NCBI GenBank assembly: GCA_013426795.1
Contig: JACDZF010000004.1
Location: forward strand, 1 to 46,995
From: Desulfocapsa sp.
Lineage (GTDB): Bacteria > Desulfobacterota > Desulfobulbia > Desulfobulbales > Desulfocapsaceae
DNA length: 46,995 bases
Direction: 5' to 3'
Shown: positions 35,101 through 43,241 of the stretch, piece after piece
Layout of the letters: every line of letters begins with the position of its first letter
How positions within the stretch are numbered: position 1 is the stretch's first letter
Made by a program: the position numbers and the translations under genes
Notes under the pieces: generated by a model
Told to the model about the DNA's origin: nothing
Seen by the model: the letters and a program-made list of their open reading frames with translations, nothing else
Database searches by the model: none

Positions 35101-35202
35101 AAAATGGCAACGATGGCGGTCTTTCCTTCAATAAAAAAAATGAACCAGCAGGAACAAACTGACTTTTGGCAGTGTACTCCCTTGTTCCTTCTTTCCGTAC
35201 AA

Positions 35203-35231
35203 AATTTACAAAAATACCAACTGGGTATCAA
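35203..35231 (-). promoter_or_regulatory. candidate promoter of the ileS operon
   Basis: Minus strand TTGATA (35231-35226), 17-base spacer, TAAATT (35208-35203). Transcription from about 35196 would give a 370-base leader carrying the hairpin GGAACAA / TTGTTCC (about 35145-35190), the multi-helix element and the 15-bp inverted repeat before ileS. Confidence 0.45.
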
Positions 35232-35406
35232 GTTGCAAGGGGAAAGTAAGCGACCATCGCAAAATTAGTCCGGCAAATCCTGATTATCCCTTAAAAATCG
35301 AGACTCCCCCGGCAATTCCTGACCAGTGTCCGGCGACAAGGACCCGATAAAGAATCGGCAGGGGCTGCCGCCCCCTCACCATTTGGCCCCAACGACAAGC
35401 TTTGAT

Positions 35407-35435
35407 TTGACATAAGGTACAGTCTTCATTATAAG
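35407..35435 (+). promoter_or_regulatory. strong sigma70-like promoter of cooC
   Basis: TTGACA (35407-35412), 17-base spacer, TATAAG (35430-35435). The transcript would start near 35442, about 60 bases before the cooC ATG. Just upstream are two small hairpins, CCGAT / ATCGG (about 35344-35358) and GGGGC / GCCCC (about 35361-35374), in otherwise gene-free DNA. Confidence 0.65.
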
Positions 35436-35504
35436 AATGAGAGTACTCGTGGCATCGTCACCTTGATCAACCATGGAACCAGCCCTTCGCAACCAGAGCA
35501 CCCA

Positions 35505-36275
35505 ATGACACATGTAATCGCCATGGCCGGCAAAGGCGGGACCGGAAAGACCACCACATCCGCCCTACTGGCCAGATATTTCCTCCAGAAAAAAATGACC
35601 CCGCTCCTGCTGGTGGATGCCGACGCCAACGCCAATCTCAACGAACTGCTCGGGGTGGAGGTGGGGATGACCCTGGGCAGGATCCGCAAAGAGCTGAAAG
35701 GGGAGGTGCCCGCCGGCATGAGCCGTGACCAGTTCATGGAGCTGAAGATCCACCAGGCCCTCATTGAAGAAGACGGCTTCGACCTTCTGGTCATGGGCCA
35801 GCCCGACGGTCCCGGCTGCTACTGCGCCGCCAACCAGTATCTGGCCATGACCATGGATCGGCTGGCCGTGAATTATCGCTCTATCATCGTCGATAACGAG
35901 GCCGGTATGGAGCACCTGAGCCGCATGAACCTGCGCACCATCGACTACCTCTTTATCACCTCCGACCCTTCCGCCCGGGGCATCCTCACCGCCAAACGCA
36001 TATCCGAGATCACCGTCCCCTTGGGCCTGGAAGTCAGGCATCAGTACCTGCTGGTCAATCGCGCCCCAGATCCCCTGCCGGATCTGCTTCAGGAGAAGAT
36101 CCATGCCGCCGTGGATGCAACGGGAATGACCCTGGGCGGCATCATCCCGGCCAGTAATGCCTTGATCGAACAGGAGTTGAGCGGCAGATCCTGCCTGGAA
36201 CTGGGCGAGGACACGAAGATCATCCAAACCGTCACCGCCATTTTTGACACCATCTTTGCAGGAGAAACGCTGTGA
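35505..36275 (+). CDS. cooC: CooC-type nickel-insertion ATPase
   Basis: MinD-like P-loop ATPase of the CooC/AcsF family, which helps load nickel into carbon monoxide dehydrogenase or acetyl-CoA synthase. About 256 residues from the ATG at 35505: deviant Walker A MAGKGGTGKTTTSALLARYF, LLVDADANANLNELLG near 40, and the paired Cys motif GPGCYCAANQYL near 105, which in CooC binds metal at the dimer interface; then IIVDNEAGMEHLSR near 128. No CO dehydrogenase gene lies in this window. Instead ftsEX follows 45 bases later. A TTG at 35463 is a less likely start. Confidence 0.88.
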   Translation: MTHVIAMAGKGGTGKTTTSALLARYFLQKKMTPLLLVDADANANLNELLGVEVGMTLGRIRKELKGEVPAGMSRDQFMELKIHQALIEEDGFDLLVMGQPDGPGCYCAANQYLAMTMDRLAVNYRSIIVDNEAGMEHLSRMNLRTIDYLFITSDPSARGILTAKRISEITVPLGLEVRHQYLLVNRAPDPLPDLLQEKIHAAVDATGMTLGGIIPASNALIEQELSGRSCLELGEDTKIIQTVTAIFDTIFAGETL

Positions 36276-36320
36276 TCTTTCACCAAAAATCCGGTCACCC
36301 CGGTTCAATGTCCCATTCCC

Positions 36321-37115
36321 ATGAATAAGCTAACCGGCCCGCCGGAAGAGAGGGTGACAGCCCATCACACCGCCATGATCGAGATCATCAAGGTGGCCAA
36401 GAGCTATCCCCCGAACGTCACCGCGCTGGCTGATATCTCGCTCACCATTGCCAGTGGCGAGATGTTTTTTCTCATCGGCAAGAGCGGAGCGGGCAAGACC
36501 ACCCTGCTGAAGCTGCTCTGCAATATGGAAAAACCCAGCAATGGCCTTATTGAAATCGCCGGCATGAACATCCACCAGGTCACCGGCAACAAACTTGCCA
36601 AACTCCGGCAGAAGGTGGGAATGGCCTATCAGGATTTTCGCCTGCTGACCAACCGGACCGTGGCCGAAAATATTGCCATCTCCATGGAGGTCTCCTATAA
36701 AAAACCTCAAATTATTCAAGACCGGGTCAGAAACCTGCTGGCCCAACTCCAGCTTGAAGATAAGCATGACATCCTCACCGGCGACCTCTCGCGCGGCGAA
36801 CAGCAGCGCGTCGCCCTGGCTCGGGCTGTGGCCAACTCCCCCACCCTGATCCTCGTTGATGAGCCCACCGGCAACCTCGATGCCGCCAGCACCGAACAGG
36901 TCATGGATCTGCTGGCCCGATGCAACCACTCCGGGGCAACCGTGATCGTCGTCACCCATGATGAGGCCATCTACCGGCACACACGTCATCGGGTCATGAA
37001 ACTGGATAACGGCAGAATCGCCGGGCTGACCCAAGGGTCCAGCTCCGGCCAGCCCCTCACCGCAGGCGACCAGGACGACGCTGAAAATATGGACAAAGGG
37101 GGTGAATTGCCATGA
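36321..37115 (+). CDS. ftsE: cell division ATP-binding protein FtsE
   Basis: ATPase of the FtsEX complex, which drives septal cell-wall hydrolysis through periplasmic amidase activators. 264 residues with Walker A GKSGAGKTTLLKLL near 52, Q-loop AYQDFRLL, signature LSRGEQQRVALARA near 155, Walker B LILVDEPTGNLD near 174 and the H-loop VVTHDE. The first 18 residues and the last 30 extend beyond typical FtsE; the true start may be the ATG at 36375. It overlaps ftsX by four bases (ATGA). Confidence 0.93.
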   Translation: MNKLTGPPEERVTAHHTAMIEIIKVAKSYPPNVTALADISLTIASGEMFFLIGKSGAGKTTLLKLLCNMEKPSNGLIEIAGMNIHQVTGNKLAKLRQKVGMAYQDFRLLTNRTVAENIAISMEVSYKKPQIIQDRVRNLLAQLQLEDKHDILTGDLSRGEQQRVALARAVANSPTLILVDEPTGNLDAASTEQVMDLLARCNHSGATVIVVTHDEAIYRHTRHRVMKLDNGRIAGLTQGSSSGQPLTAGDQDDAENMDKGGELP

Positions 37116-37999
37116 ATTTCTGGTTTGCCGTCATCCGCCAGACAGGCCGCAACCTGCGCCAGACCTGGACCACCCAGCTCATAACCTGTCTCACCGTGAG
37201 TCTGTCGGTGCTTATTTTTTCCTTTTTCTATCTGATCTACCTCAACATGCTCAGCGTCGGCAACAAGCTCAGCGACAACCTCCACCTGGTGGTCTATCTG
37301 GAAGACGAGCCCGGCCCTGAAATGCAGGAGCAGCTTCGTCTGAAGATCACCCAGTTTGACCAGGTTGAGGCGATCAGGTTCATCTCGAGGGAAGAGGCCT
37401 ACCATCGTTTTGCCCAACAACTTGGCGACAACCGTGAAATTCTAACCGATATGCCCAGAGACTTTCTGCCCGCCTCCATTGAAGTGGTTCCTCTGAGAAC
37501 CCTGCGCAGCCTTCGTCAGGTCAAGCTCTTTTCTGAATACCTGGCCACCCTGCCGGGCAGCCAGAAGGTTCAGTACGGCCAGCAGTGGGTGGAACGTTTT
37601 TATTCCTTTATCCAGCTCCTCTCCATTATCGTTCTGCTCAGCGGCAGCCTGCTTATTCTGACCGCCACGTTCATGGTGGCCTCCACCATCCGCCTGACCA
37701 TCTTTGGCAGACAGGAGGAACTGGAACTCCTGAAACTGGTGGGCGCCACCAATAATTATATCCGCACCCCCTTTCTTCTGGAAGGACTTCTCCAGGGTTT
37801 TGGAGGCGCGCTGCTGGGACTGATTGCCCTCTACTCCCTTTTTCAATGGACAACCCACCATATCTCCGGTGTCGGTTTTTTTAATCTTTTTTCCTTTACC
37901 TTTTTCCCGTTCTCCACCATCAGCACCATTATTCTTCTCTCCATTCTCCTCTGCGCCGTCGGCAGTTATGCCTCCATGCAGAAATTTTTACGCGTCTGA
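37112..37999 (+). CDS. ftsX: cell division permease FtsX
   Basis: 295-residue inner-membrane partner of FtsE. One N-terminal membrane segment (about 22-46, LSVLIFSFFYLIYL), a periplasmic domain (about 48-165) that contacts cell-wall hydrolase activators, and three C-terminal membrane segments (about 170-290) with RLTIFGRQEELELLKLVGATNNYIRTPFLLEG, the FtsX/MacB-type coupling region. The EnvC-like gene follows 19 bases after the stop. Confidence 0.95.
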   Translation: MNFWFAVIRQTGRNLRQTWTTQLITCLTVSLSVLIFSFFYLIYLNMLSVGNKLSDNLHLVVYLEDEPGPEMQEQLRLKITQFDQVEAIRFISREEAYHRFAQQLGDNREILTDMPRDFLPASIEVVPLRTLRSLRQVKLFSEYLATLPGSQKVQYGQQWVERFYSFIQLLSIIVLLSGSLLILTATFMVASTIRLTIFGRQEELELLKLVGATNNYIRTPFLLEGLLQGFGGALLGLIALYSLFQWTTHHISGVGFFNLFSFTFFPFSTISTIILLSILLCAVGSYASMQKFLRV

Positions 38000-38018
38000 T
38001 CCGCTCCTTGAGTCCAGG

Positions 38019-39278
38019 ATGAAGAGCCCAGAGACGGTCAACAATTGCTTTTCCAGCAACCCTTCGCGCCTCGACCGCAGGTCCTGGCCTTCTCCCGCCA
38101 TCTTTTGCCTGCTGCTCCTGCTGGTGTTCATTTTTTCGCTCTCTTCCATTCAAGCCGCTGACTGGAAAGCCGAGAAGAAGAATCTTGAACAAAAGATCAA
38201 AACCCAGAGCATCTCCATCAAGCAGCTGGAAACAGGCCTGCACCAGCAGCAGGAAAAAGCCCAGGAAAACATCGCCCAGGAGACGGCACTGCTGGCCGAG
38301 CTTGCCATCCTCAACGCAGAACTTTTGAAGCACGGGGCAAAGCTTGCCGCCCTCGAAGACTCCATGGCGGGACAGGAAGAGATGATCTCCTCCAAGGAAA
38401 AGGAAATCCTCCCCCTCCAGGCCGAAAAGCAGAAGGTCCAGACCCACCTGCAAAAACGGATCACGGCCTACTATAAAACCGGCGAGATCGGGATGATCAA
38501 TGTGGCCTTCTCCGCCAAGAGCCTGCCCGAGCTGCTCAGCATCCATGACAGCTTCAGCGCCCTGCTCCGCTACGACCAGAACCTTCTCGAGCACTACCGG
38601 GAAACCCTTTCAGGGCTGGAACGCAGCAAAAAGGCCCTGACCCTGGAAAAAAGCGTGCTGGAGAACTTTATCGCCCAGGCTGCCCAGGCAAAAGAAGCCC
38701 TCGAGAAAACCAGCCGGGAGAAAAACGAGCTCCTCACCCAGATCCAGACCCAGGCCAGACTTCATGAACATGCAGCTCGTAAAATTCAAGAGGAGGCCGA
38801 CACCCTTTCAGCCCAGCTTGCAGCCATGCAGCGGAAAAAAGAACTCCTGAGCCAGGAATTCCTCCTCAACAAAGGCAAACTTTCTCCACCAGTGGGCGGG
38901 ACTCTTCTCAGTCTCTACGGACAGCCCGGCAAAAGCAAAACCGGCACCCCGGGAATCACCACCGGAATTAGCATTGACGGCCCCAATGGAATCAGGGTAA
39001 AGGCTGTCTTTGAGGGGACTGTCAGCCATGCCGGCTATCTCCCGGGATACGGGAACTCCATCATCATTGACCACGGTTTTCAATACGCCACCCTTATCTC
39101 GAGAGTTGAGACAATCTTGAAAAAAGAAGGGGATCGGGTCAAGACAGGAGAAGACATCGGAATTACCGGGGAAACGGCAACCCTGATGGAAGAAGGAGTC
39201 TACTTTGAAGTCCGCCATGGCAAGGATACAGAAGATCCGCTGCTGTGGCTGGATAAAAATAAACTTTCTCTCCCCTGA
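38019..39278 (+). CDS. EnvC-like murein hydrolase activator
   Basis: About 419 residues: N-terminal hydrophobic export segment (about 28-48), a long coiled coil (about 50-300, rich in E, K, Q, L) and a C-terminal LytM/M23 domain (about 320-415) with GNSIIIDHGFQYATLISRVE and GEDIGITGETA. The metal ligands of active M23 peptidases are not all kept: the first His/Asp motif reads GITTGISIDG and the H-x-H-type end is altered. It is therefore probably a degenerate LytM domain that activates amidases, as EnvC does under FtsEX control, which matches its place after ftsX. The in-frame upstream stretch from 37824 lies inside ftsX and is not coding in this frame. Confidence 0.88.
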   Translation: MKSPETVNNCFSSNPSRLDRRSWPSPAIFCLLLLLVFIFSLSSIQAADWKAEKKNLEQKIKTQSISIKQLETGLHQQQEKAQENIAQETALLAELAILNAELLKHGAKLAALEDSMAGQEEMISSKEKEILPLQAEKQKVQTHLQKRITAYYKTGEIGMINVAFSAKSLPELLSIHDSFSALLRYDQNLLEHYRETLSGLERSKKALTLEKSVLENFIAQAAQAKEALEKTSREKNELLTQIQTQARLHEHAARKIQEEADTLSAQLAAMQRKKELLSQEFLLNKGKLSPPVGGTLLSLYGQPGKSKTGTPGITTGISIDGPNGIRVKAVFEGTVSHAGYLPGYGNSIIIDHGFQYATLISRVETILKKEGDRVKTGEDIGITGETATLMEEGVYFEVRHGKDTEDPLLWLDKNKLSLP

Positions 39279-39623
39279 CACAGGGAGTTCCAATGATTAT
39301 CACTCAAGAGATTGCGGCGTCGTCAGCAATCCCCTGGGCTCTTTTTGCTTCATAACGGCAGATGGAGCGGGTCAGGAAATGGAGAAGAAGTCCACGTTGC
39401 TTATGAACCACCACCCGGAGCAGATGTCCCGCAATATTGGGACAGCACCGAAACTTTCTTGATTTCTTTTTTTTGAGTTGATGATATCCCGTAGAGTAAC
39501 CGACGATGATGCGCCCATTGACCCTCCATGCGCTGCATGGTTCGGGCCTTGAGCCTTCGTCAGATTTTTGCAACAACCAGGCGGTGCAGATTCTTTTCAC
39601 ATTTTTTTTATCACCCAATAAAT
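39279..39623. other. 345-base gap between envC-like and ctp genes
   Basis: No convincing gene. It contains the palindrome TGTCCC-N8-GGGACA (39425-39444), an operator-like site, and AT-rich tracts at 39458-39476 and 39597-39610. A minus-strand frame across it (39304-39636) overlaps the ctp start and has the basic, Arg/Lys-rich composition of a non-coding shadow. Confidence 0.45.
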
Positions 39624-41039
39624 ATGTATCGATCAACCAGTTCCCTGCTTTGCCAGGGCACCCTGACCATTCTCATCTGCTGCCTGCCCATGCAGGTGTG
39701 CGCCGAAATTTCCCAGATGGAACGGCAATCCACCTACCAGCAGCTGGAAACCTTCGCCAATGTCTTAAGCATCCTGCAAGAAAATTATGTGGATGAGATT
39801 AATGCCAAAAAGGTGATGGAAGGGGCGATCAGCGGCATGCTCCTCTCCCTTGATCCCCACTCGTCCTACCTCCAGCCGGAGGATTTCAAGGAGTTACAGG
39901 AAGAGACGGAAGGAAGCTTCAGCGGGATCGGGATTGAGGTCGTCACCGAAGATGGCGATCTCCTGGTGGTCTCACCCATAGAAGGGACACCGGCAGACCG
40001 GGTGGGACTGAAGGCAAAAGATAAAATTGTCAAAATCGATGGCGAACAGACCCAGAATATGAATCCCATGGACGCCATCAAAAAGTTGCGTGGGCCGCAA
40101 GGGACTCAGATCAACCTGGCCATTCAGCGCGAAGGCTGGAAGGAACCCAGGGTTTTCACCCTGACCCGTGAAACCATTCCCCTGCACAGCGTCAAGAAGT
40201 CCTTCCTGGAGCCTGGACTGGCCTACATCCGCATCACCAATTTCCAGAGCCAGACGACCAGGGATGTCAAGGAAGCTCTCCAGAAACTCCAGTCGCAATA
40301 CCCCATAACCGGACTGATCCTGGACCTGCGCAACAATCCCGGAGGATTACTGGATCAGGCCGTCTCGGTGGCCGATATCTTCCTTGACAGCGGCCTGGTG
40401 GTCTCTACCAAGGGACGGGTCAAGGAGCAGAACATGACCTTCCATGCCCACAGCAATGGCGGCAAAAATCTTTTTCCCCTGGTGGTGCTGGTCAATGAAG
40501 GTTCGGCCAGCGCGTCTGAAATTGTCACCGGCGCCATCCAGGATCATAAACGGGGCCCCGTCGTCGGCACCAAGACCTTTGGCAAGGGCTCAGTCCAGAC
40601 CATTCTGCCCCTGCCGGAGGGGGCGGGACTGCGCATGACCACCGCCCGCTACTATACCCCCAGTGGCCGCTCCATCCAGGCCACCGGGATCACCCCCGAT
40701 ATGGATGTTGCCAGTGACGAAAAAAATAAAAACGGCCTGTCCCCGGTGAGCATCAAGGAAGCTGACCTGAAAAACCATATCTCCAATCCCACCCTGCCTG
40801 AGGAGCCGAAACGAAAATCAGGGGCGGGCAATAAATCAACGGTCACCACTCCTCGCAAACAACCGGAGGCATCCGAAAAATCCGATGAGCCTTCTGATGC
40901 CGCCGAAGGCTCATCGAGAAACGGCGAAATCAGTCTGGACAAGGATAACCAGCTTCGCTCGGCCCTGGATGTCCTCAAGGATCTGATAAAATCCTCCGGC
41001 GATAGCGGCAAAAAAGAGGTCAGTTCAGCCAAGGAGTAA
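39624..41039 (+). CDS. S41-family C-terminal processing protease
   Basis: About 471 residues. An export signal (about 1-28, ending near CCLPMQVCA) is followed by SMBSx-type helices, then a PDZ domain (about 80-165, GSFSGIGIEVVTEDGDLLVVSPIEGTPADRVGLKAKD-like region). The protease core has FILDLRNNPGGLL-like LILDLRNNPGGLLDQA near 232, the nucleophile Ser in VNEGSASASEI near 294 and the Lys in GTKTFGKGSVQ near 320. The tail (about 385-471) is low complexity, rich in K, S, E. ctp genes are often next to ftsEX-envC, where they trim envelope proteins. Start set at the ATG at 39624; an upstream frame from 39528 has no signal-like start. Confidence 0.92.
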   Translation: MYRSTSSLLCQGTLTILICCLPMQVCAEISQMERQSTYQQLETFANVLSILQENYVDEINAKKVMEGAISGMLLSLDPHSSYLQPEDFKELQEETEGSFSGIGIEVVTEDGDLLVVSPIEGTPADRVGLKAKDKIVKIDGEQTQNMNPMDAIKKLRGPQGTQINLAIQREGWKEPRVFTLTRETIPLHSVKKSFLEPGLAYIRITNFQSQTTRDVKEALQKLQSQYPITGLILDLRNNPGGLLDQAVSVADIFLDSGLVVSTKGRVKEQNMTFHAHSNGGKNLFPLVVLVNEGSASASEIVTGAIQDHKRGPVVGTKTFGKGSVQTILPLPEGAGLRMTTARYYTPSGRSIQATGITPDMDVASDEKNKNGLSPVSIKEADLKNHISNPTLPEEPKRKSGAGNKSTVTTPRKQPEASEKSDEPSDAAEGSSRNGEISLDKDNQLRSALDVLKDLIKSSGDSGKKEVSSAKE

Positions 41040-41041
41040 GA

Positions 41042-41281
41042 AGAACGACTTATTGGGCAAAGGCAGGTCGTTCGGAGTGGCTGCTCTGGAATTATTCGAA
41101 TTCTCAATCGAACATTCCATATCCGGCTCAGGTGGCAAAGAAAACTCCCCTCCCTTGACGGGATGGGCTACAGCCACTTGAAGCAAAATCAGCCGGAAAA
41201 GATTGGCTGTTTTGCTCATTGGGCATAAGGTGCCGTAAGCTCAGCAAGCACAAAAAGCCTTGCTTGCTGAGCAACGGCACC
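41042..41281. repeat. cluster of inverted repeats between ctp and era
   Basis: Three nested or adjacent repeats fill the space between these convergent genes: GAACGAC / GTCGTTC (41042-41072), AGTGGCTG / CAGCCACT (41075-41178), and a long hairpin GGTGCCGT plus GCTCAGCAAGCA with TGCTTGCTGAGC plus ACGGCACC (41229-41281) ending at the era stop. They probably serve as bidirectional termination or mRNA 3' end protection, though no long T-run follows; a decayed miniature element is another option. Confidence 0.6.
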
Positions 41282-42198
41282 TAAAATCCCAATTCCTTCA
41301 AGAACTGCTCATCCCGTGACCAGTTCTTCCGAACCTTGACAAAAAGTTTTAACAGCACCTTCTGATCAAGCAGCCTTTCAATATCCTTCCGGGCCGCCGT
41401 GCCGATGCCCTTCAGTTTGACTCCGCCCTTGCCGATGACGATTCCCTTCTGCGACTCCCGTTCAAGGACGATGGCGCCATGGATGGTAATCAGCCCTTTG
41501 GCCGGATCCTCCTTGAACGACTCAACAAGCACGGCCGTAGAATACGGAATCTCATCGCCGGTGAGGAGAAAGACCTTTTCACGGATGATTTCAGCCACCA
41601 GAAAACGCTCGCTGGCATCGGTGGGAATATCCTCGGGGTAATAACGCGGCCCCACTGGCAGTACCCGCAACAGCTCGGCCAGCAGACGATCGGTGCCGTC
41701 ACCGTGCAGTGCCGACATGGGGATCACCGCGTGAAAAGGAAAAAATTCGGCATAGGCCCGAATCATCGCCAGCAGCCTTTCCTTGTTGAGCAGATCGACC
41801 TTGTTCAAGACCAGGATCACCGGGCAGCGCACCTGCTCCATATACCCCGCCAACTCCGCCCCCTTTTCCTCCTTCAGCTTCTCCGGCAGGGGGAGGGAGA
41901 CATCAATCATGTAAAGAACCGCGTCCACCTCATGGAGGCTCTCCAGGGCAACGCGCACCATCTCCTGATTCAGGGGTTCGCGGGCCTTGTGCAGGCCGGG
42001 GGTGTCGAGGAGGACGATCTGATACTCCGGGCCGTTCATAATCCCCAGAATCCGGTTGCGGGTGGTCTGGGGCTTGGGTGAGACAATGGAGATCTTCTGC
42101 TCCAGCAGCCCATTCATCAGGGTTGACTTGCCGGCATTGGGAGGCCCGACAATGGCCACCATCCCCGAACGAATTGGTTTATTCTCCAGATCAACCAT
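41281..42198 (-). CDS. era: GTPase Era
   Basis: Ras-like GTPase that binds the 3' end of 16S rRNA and assists 30S assembly. 305 residues with G1 GPPNAGKST near 17, switch I QTTRNRI, G3 LLDTPGLHKAREPLNQ near 63, G4 NKVDLLNK near 129 and G5 SALHGDG, followed by a C-terminal KH domain with GIVIGKGGVKLKGIGTAARKDIE near 250-272. GGGAG lies eight bases before the ATG. It is alone, apart from the polysaccharide cluster that ends 160 bases upstream. Confidence 0.97.
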   Translation of the reverse strand: MVDLENKPIRSGMVAIVGPPNAGKSTLMNGLLEQKISIVSPKPQTTRNRILGIMNGPEYQIVLLDTPGLHKAREPLNQEMVRVALESLHEVDAVLYMIDVSLPLPEKLKEEKGAELAGYMEQVRCPVILVLNKVDLLNKERLLAMIRAYAEFFPFHAVIPMSALHGDGTDRLLAELLRVLPVGPRYYPEDIPTDASERFLVAEIIREKVFLLTGDEIPYSTAVLVESFKEDPAKGLITIHGAIVLERESQKGIVIGKGGVKLKGIGTAARKDIERLLDQKVLLKLFVKVRKNWSRDEQFLKELGF

Positions 42199-42359
42199 AA
42201 AAAATAACTCCCGTTTCCAAAAATATGGAACAAAAAAGAGTCAAACACCATTGCAGCGTTTAACTCTTGTCCTTGCGATATGGTCGAGGAGAGGATTGGC
42301 CCCCCCGTCCCCCTGCTCCCAAAGCAATGCAGCAGCATGCTGGCCTCAACCACCCAAAA

Positions 42360-43241
42360 TCATCCAGGTATGTCCTCAGCATGCAAGACAAACGGACGAG
42401 GTTTGAACCCGAAATCCCGCGTCGCCTCGGCATGATCGAACACCAGATCGCTATTCATCCGCTCAGCCATGGCCGGCGACCATAGCCGGTAGCGGGGAAC
42501 AAGGCGCAACAGGGCCACAGCCACTCGAAAGATGGCCAACGACACCGGCAATAAACGTAGCGGACGATGCATGGCCGTGAAGATACGTGCCACCATCTCA
42601 CGGTAGGGCAGCATTTCGCCGCCGGAAATGTTGTAGGCGCGGTTGGCCGCAGCCGGCGAATCCAGCGCTGCAACGCAGGCGCTTGCCACATCCTGGGCAT
42701 GGATGGGCTGACGCAGACCCTGGGCGCGTCCAAACAAGGGGAAAAATCCGGCACGACGAACGAACCGCGCAATCTCGGCAATATTCTTGTCCTGCCCGAG
42801 GCCGTAAATCAGGGTGGGCCGCAAAATAATCCACTCCACCCCATGCGCTCCAGCCCATGCTTGCAGCAGTGCCTCGGCTTCCAGCAAACGACGCGCAATG
42901 GCCTGCTCTTCAGGGTCGGAGGAATCGTCCTTGGTAAAGCCACTGGTTGAAGAGATCGCCACCAAACGTCGCGCGCCATAGGCATGGAACATGGAGAAAT
43001 AGTGCGGCAACGCCCAAATGGGCGCCATACAGATCCACCGTTCAATGGGCTTATCCCGGGATGGCAGGCAGAACCCGGTGGTGGTGGGCAGCGTCCGCCA
43101 CTCCACGCCCTCAGCTGCCGGCCGTTGCCCTTGCCGGGTAAAGGCCGTGATCTGACATCCCGCATCGATCAGCAAGGGCTGCAGGCACCTCCCCACCAGA
43201 CTGCCGGCGCCGAGCACCCCCACTCGGCGCTCAACCGCCAT
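42360..43241 (-). CDS. NAD(P)-dependent epimerase/reductase-like protein (extended SDR)
   Basis: About 293 residues. The N-terminus has a Rossmann motif GVLGAGSLVGRCLQPLL, followed by RRLVAISSTSGFTKDD near 92-107, ILRPTLIYGLGQDKN near 139 and RQPIHAQDVASACVAAL near 173, the sequence profile of extended SDR sugar-nucleotide enzymes. The Tyr-x3-Lys catalytic pair expected after the SSTS strand is not visible, so it may be an atypical or non-catalytic member. It is the last gene of the heptose/glycosyltransferase operon and overlaps the preceding glycosyltransferase by about 11 bases. Confidence 0.75.
   Translation of the reverse strand: MAVERRVGVLGAGSLVGRCLQPLLIDAGCQITAFTRQGQRPAAEGVEWRTLPTTTGFCLPSRDKPIERWICMAPIWALPHYFSMFHAYGARRLVAISSTSGFTKDDSSDPEEQAIARRLLEAEALLQAWAGAHGVEWIILRPTLIYGLGQDKNIAEIARFVRRAGFFPLFGRAQGLRQPIHAQDVASACVAALDSPAAANRAYNISGGEMLPYREMVARIFTAMHRPLRLLPVSLAIFRVAVALLRLVPRYRLWSPAMAERMNSDLVFDHAEATRDFGFKPRPFVLHAEDIPG

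Noticed and set aside
34824-35200. T-box leader for ileS
   Set aside because: No AGGGUGGNACCGCG antiterminator box and no terminator/antiterminator pair next to ileS were found.
34865-35231. Two minus-strand reading frames over the ileS leader
   Set aside because: They run through perfect hairpins, have no ribosome sites and show biased Gly/Arg/Pro composition expected from structured GC-rich RNA.
37824-38018. N-terminal extension of the EnvC-like protein
   Set aside because: The stretch lies inside ftsX in another frame, and a normal export signal begins after the ATG at 38019.
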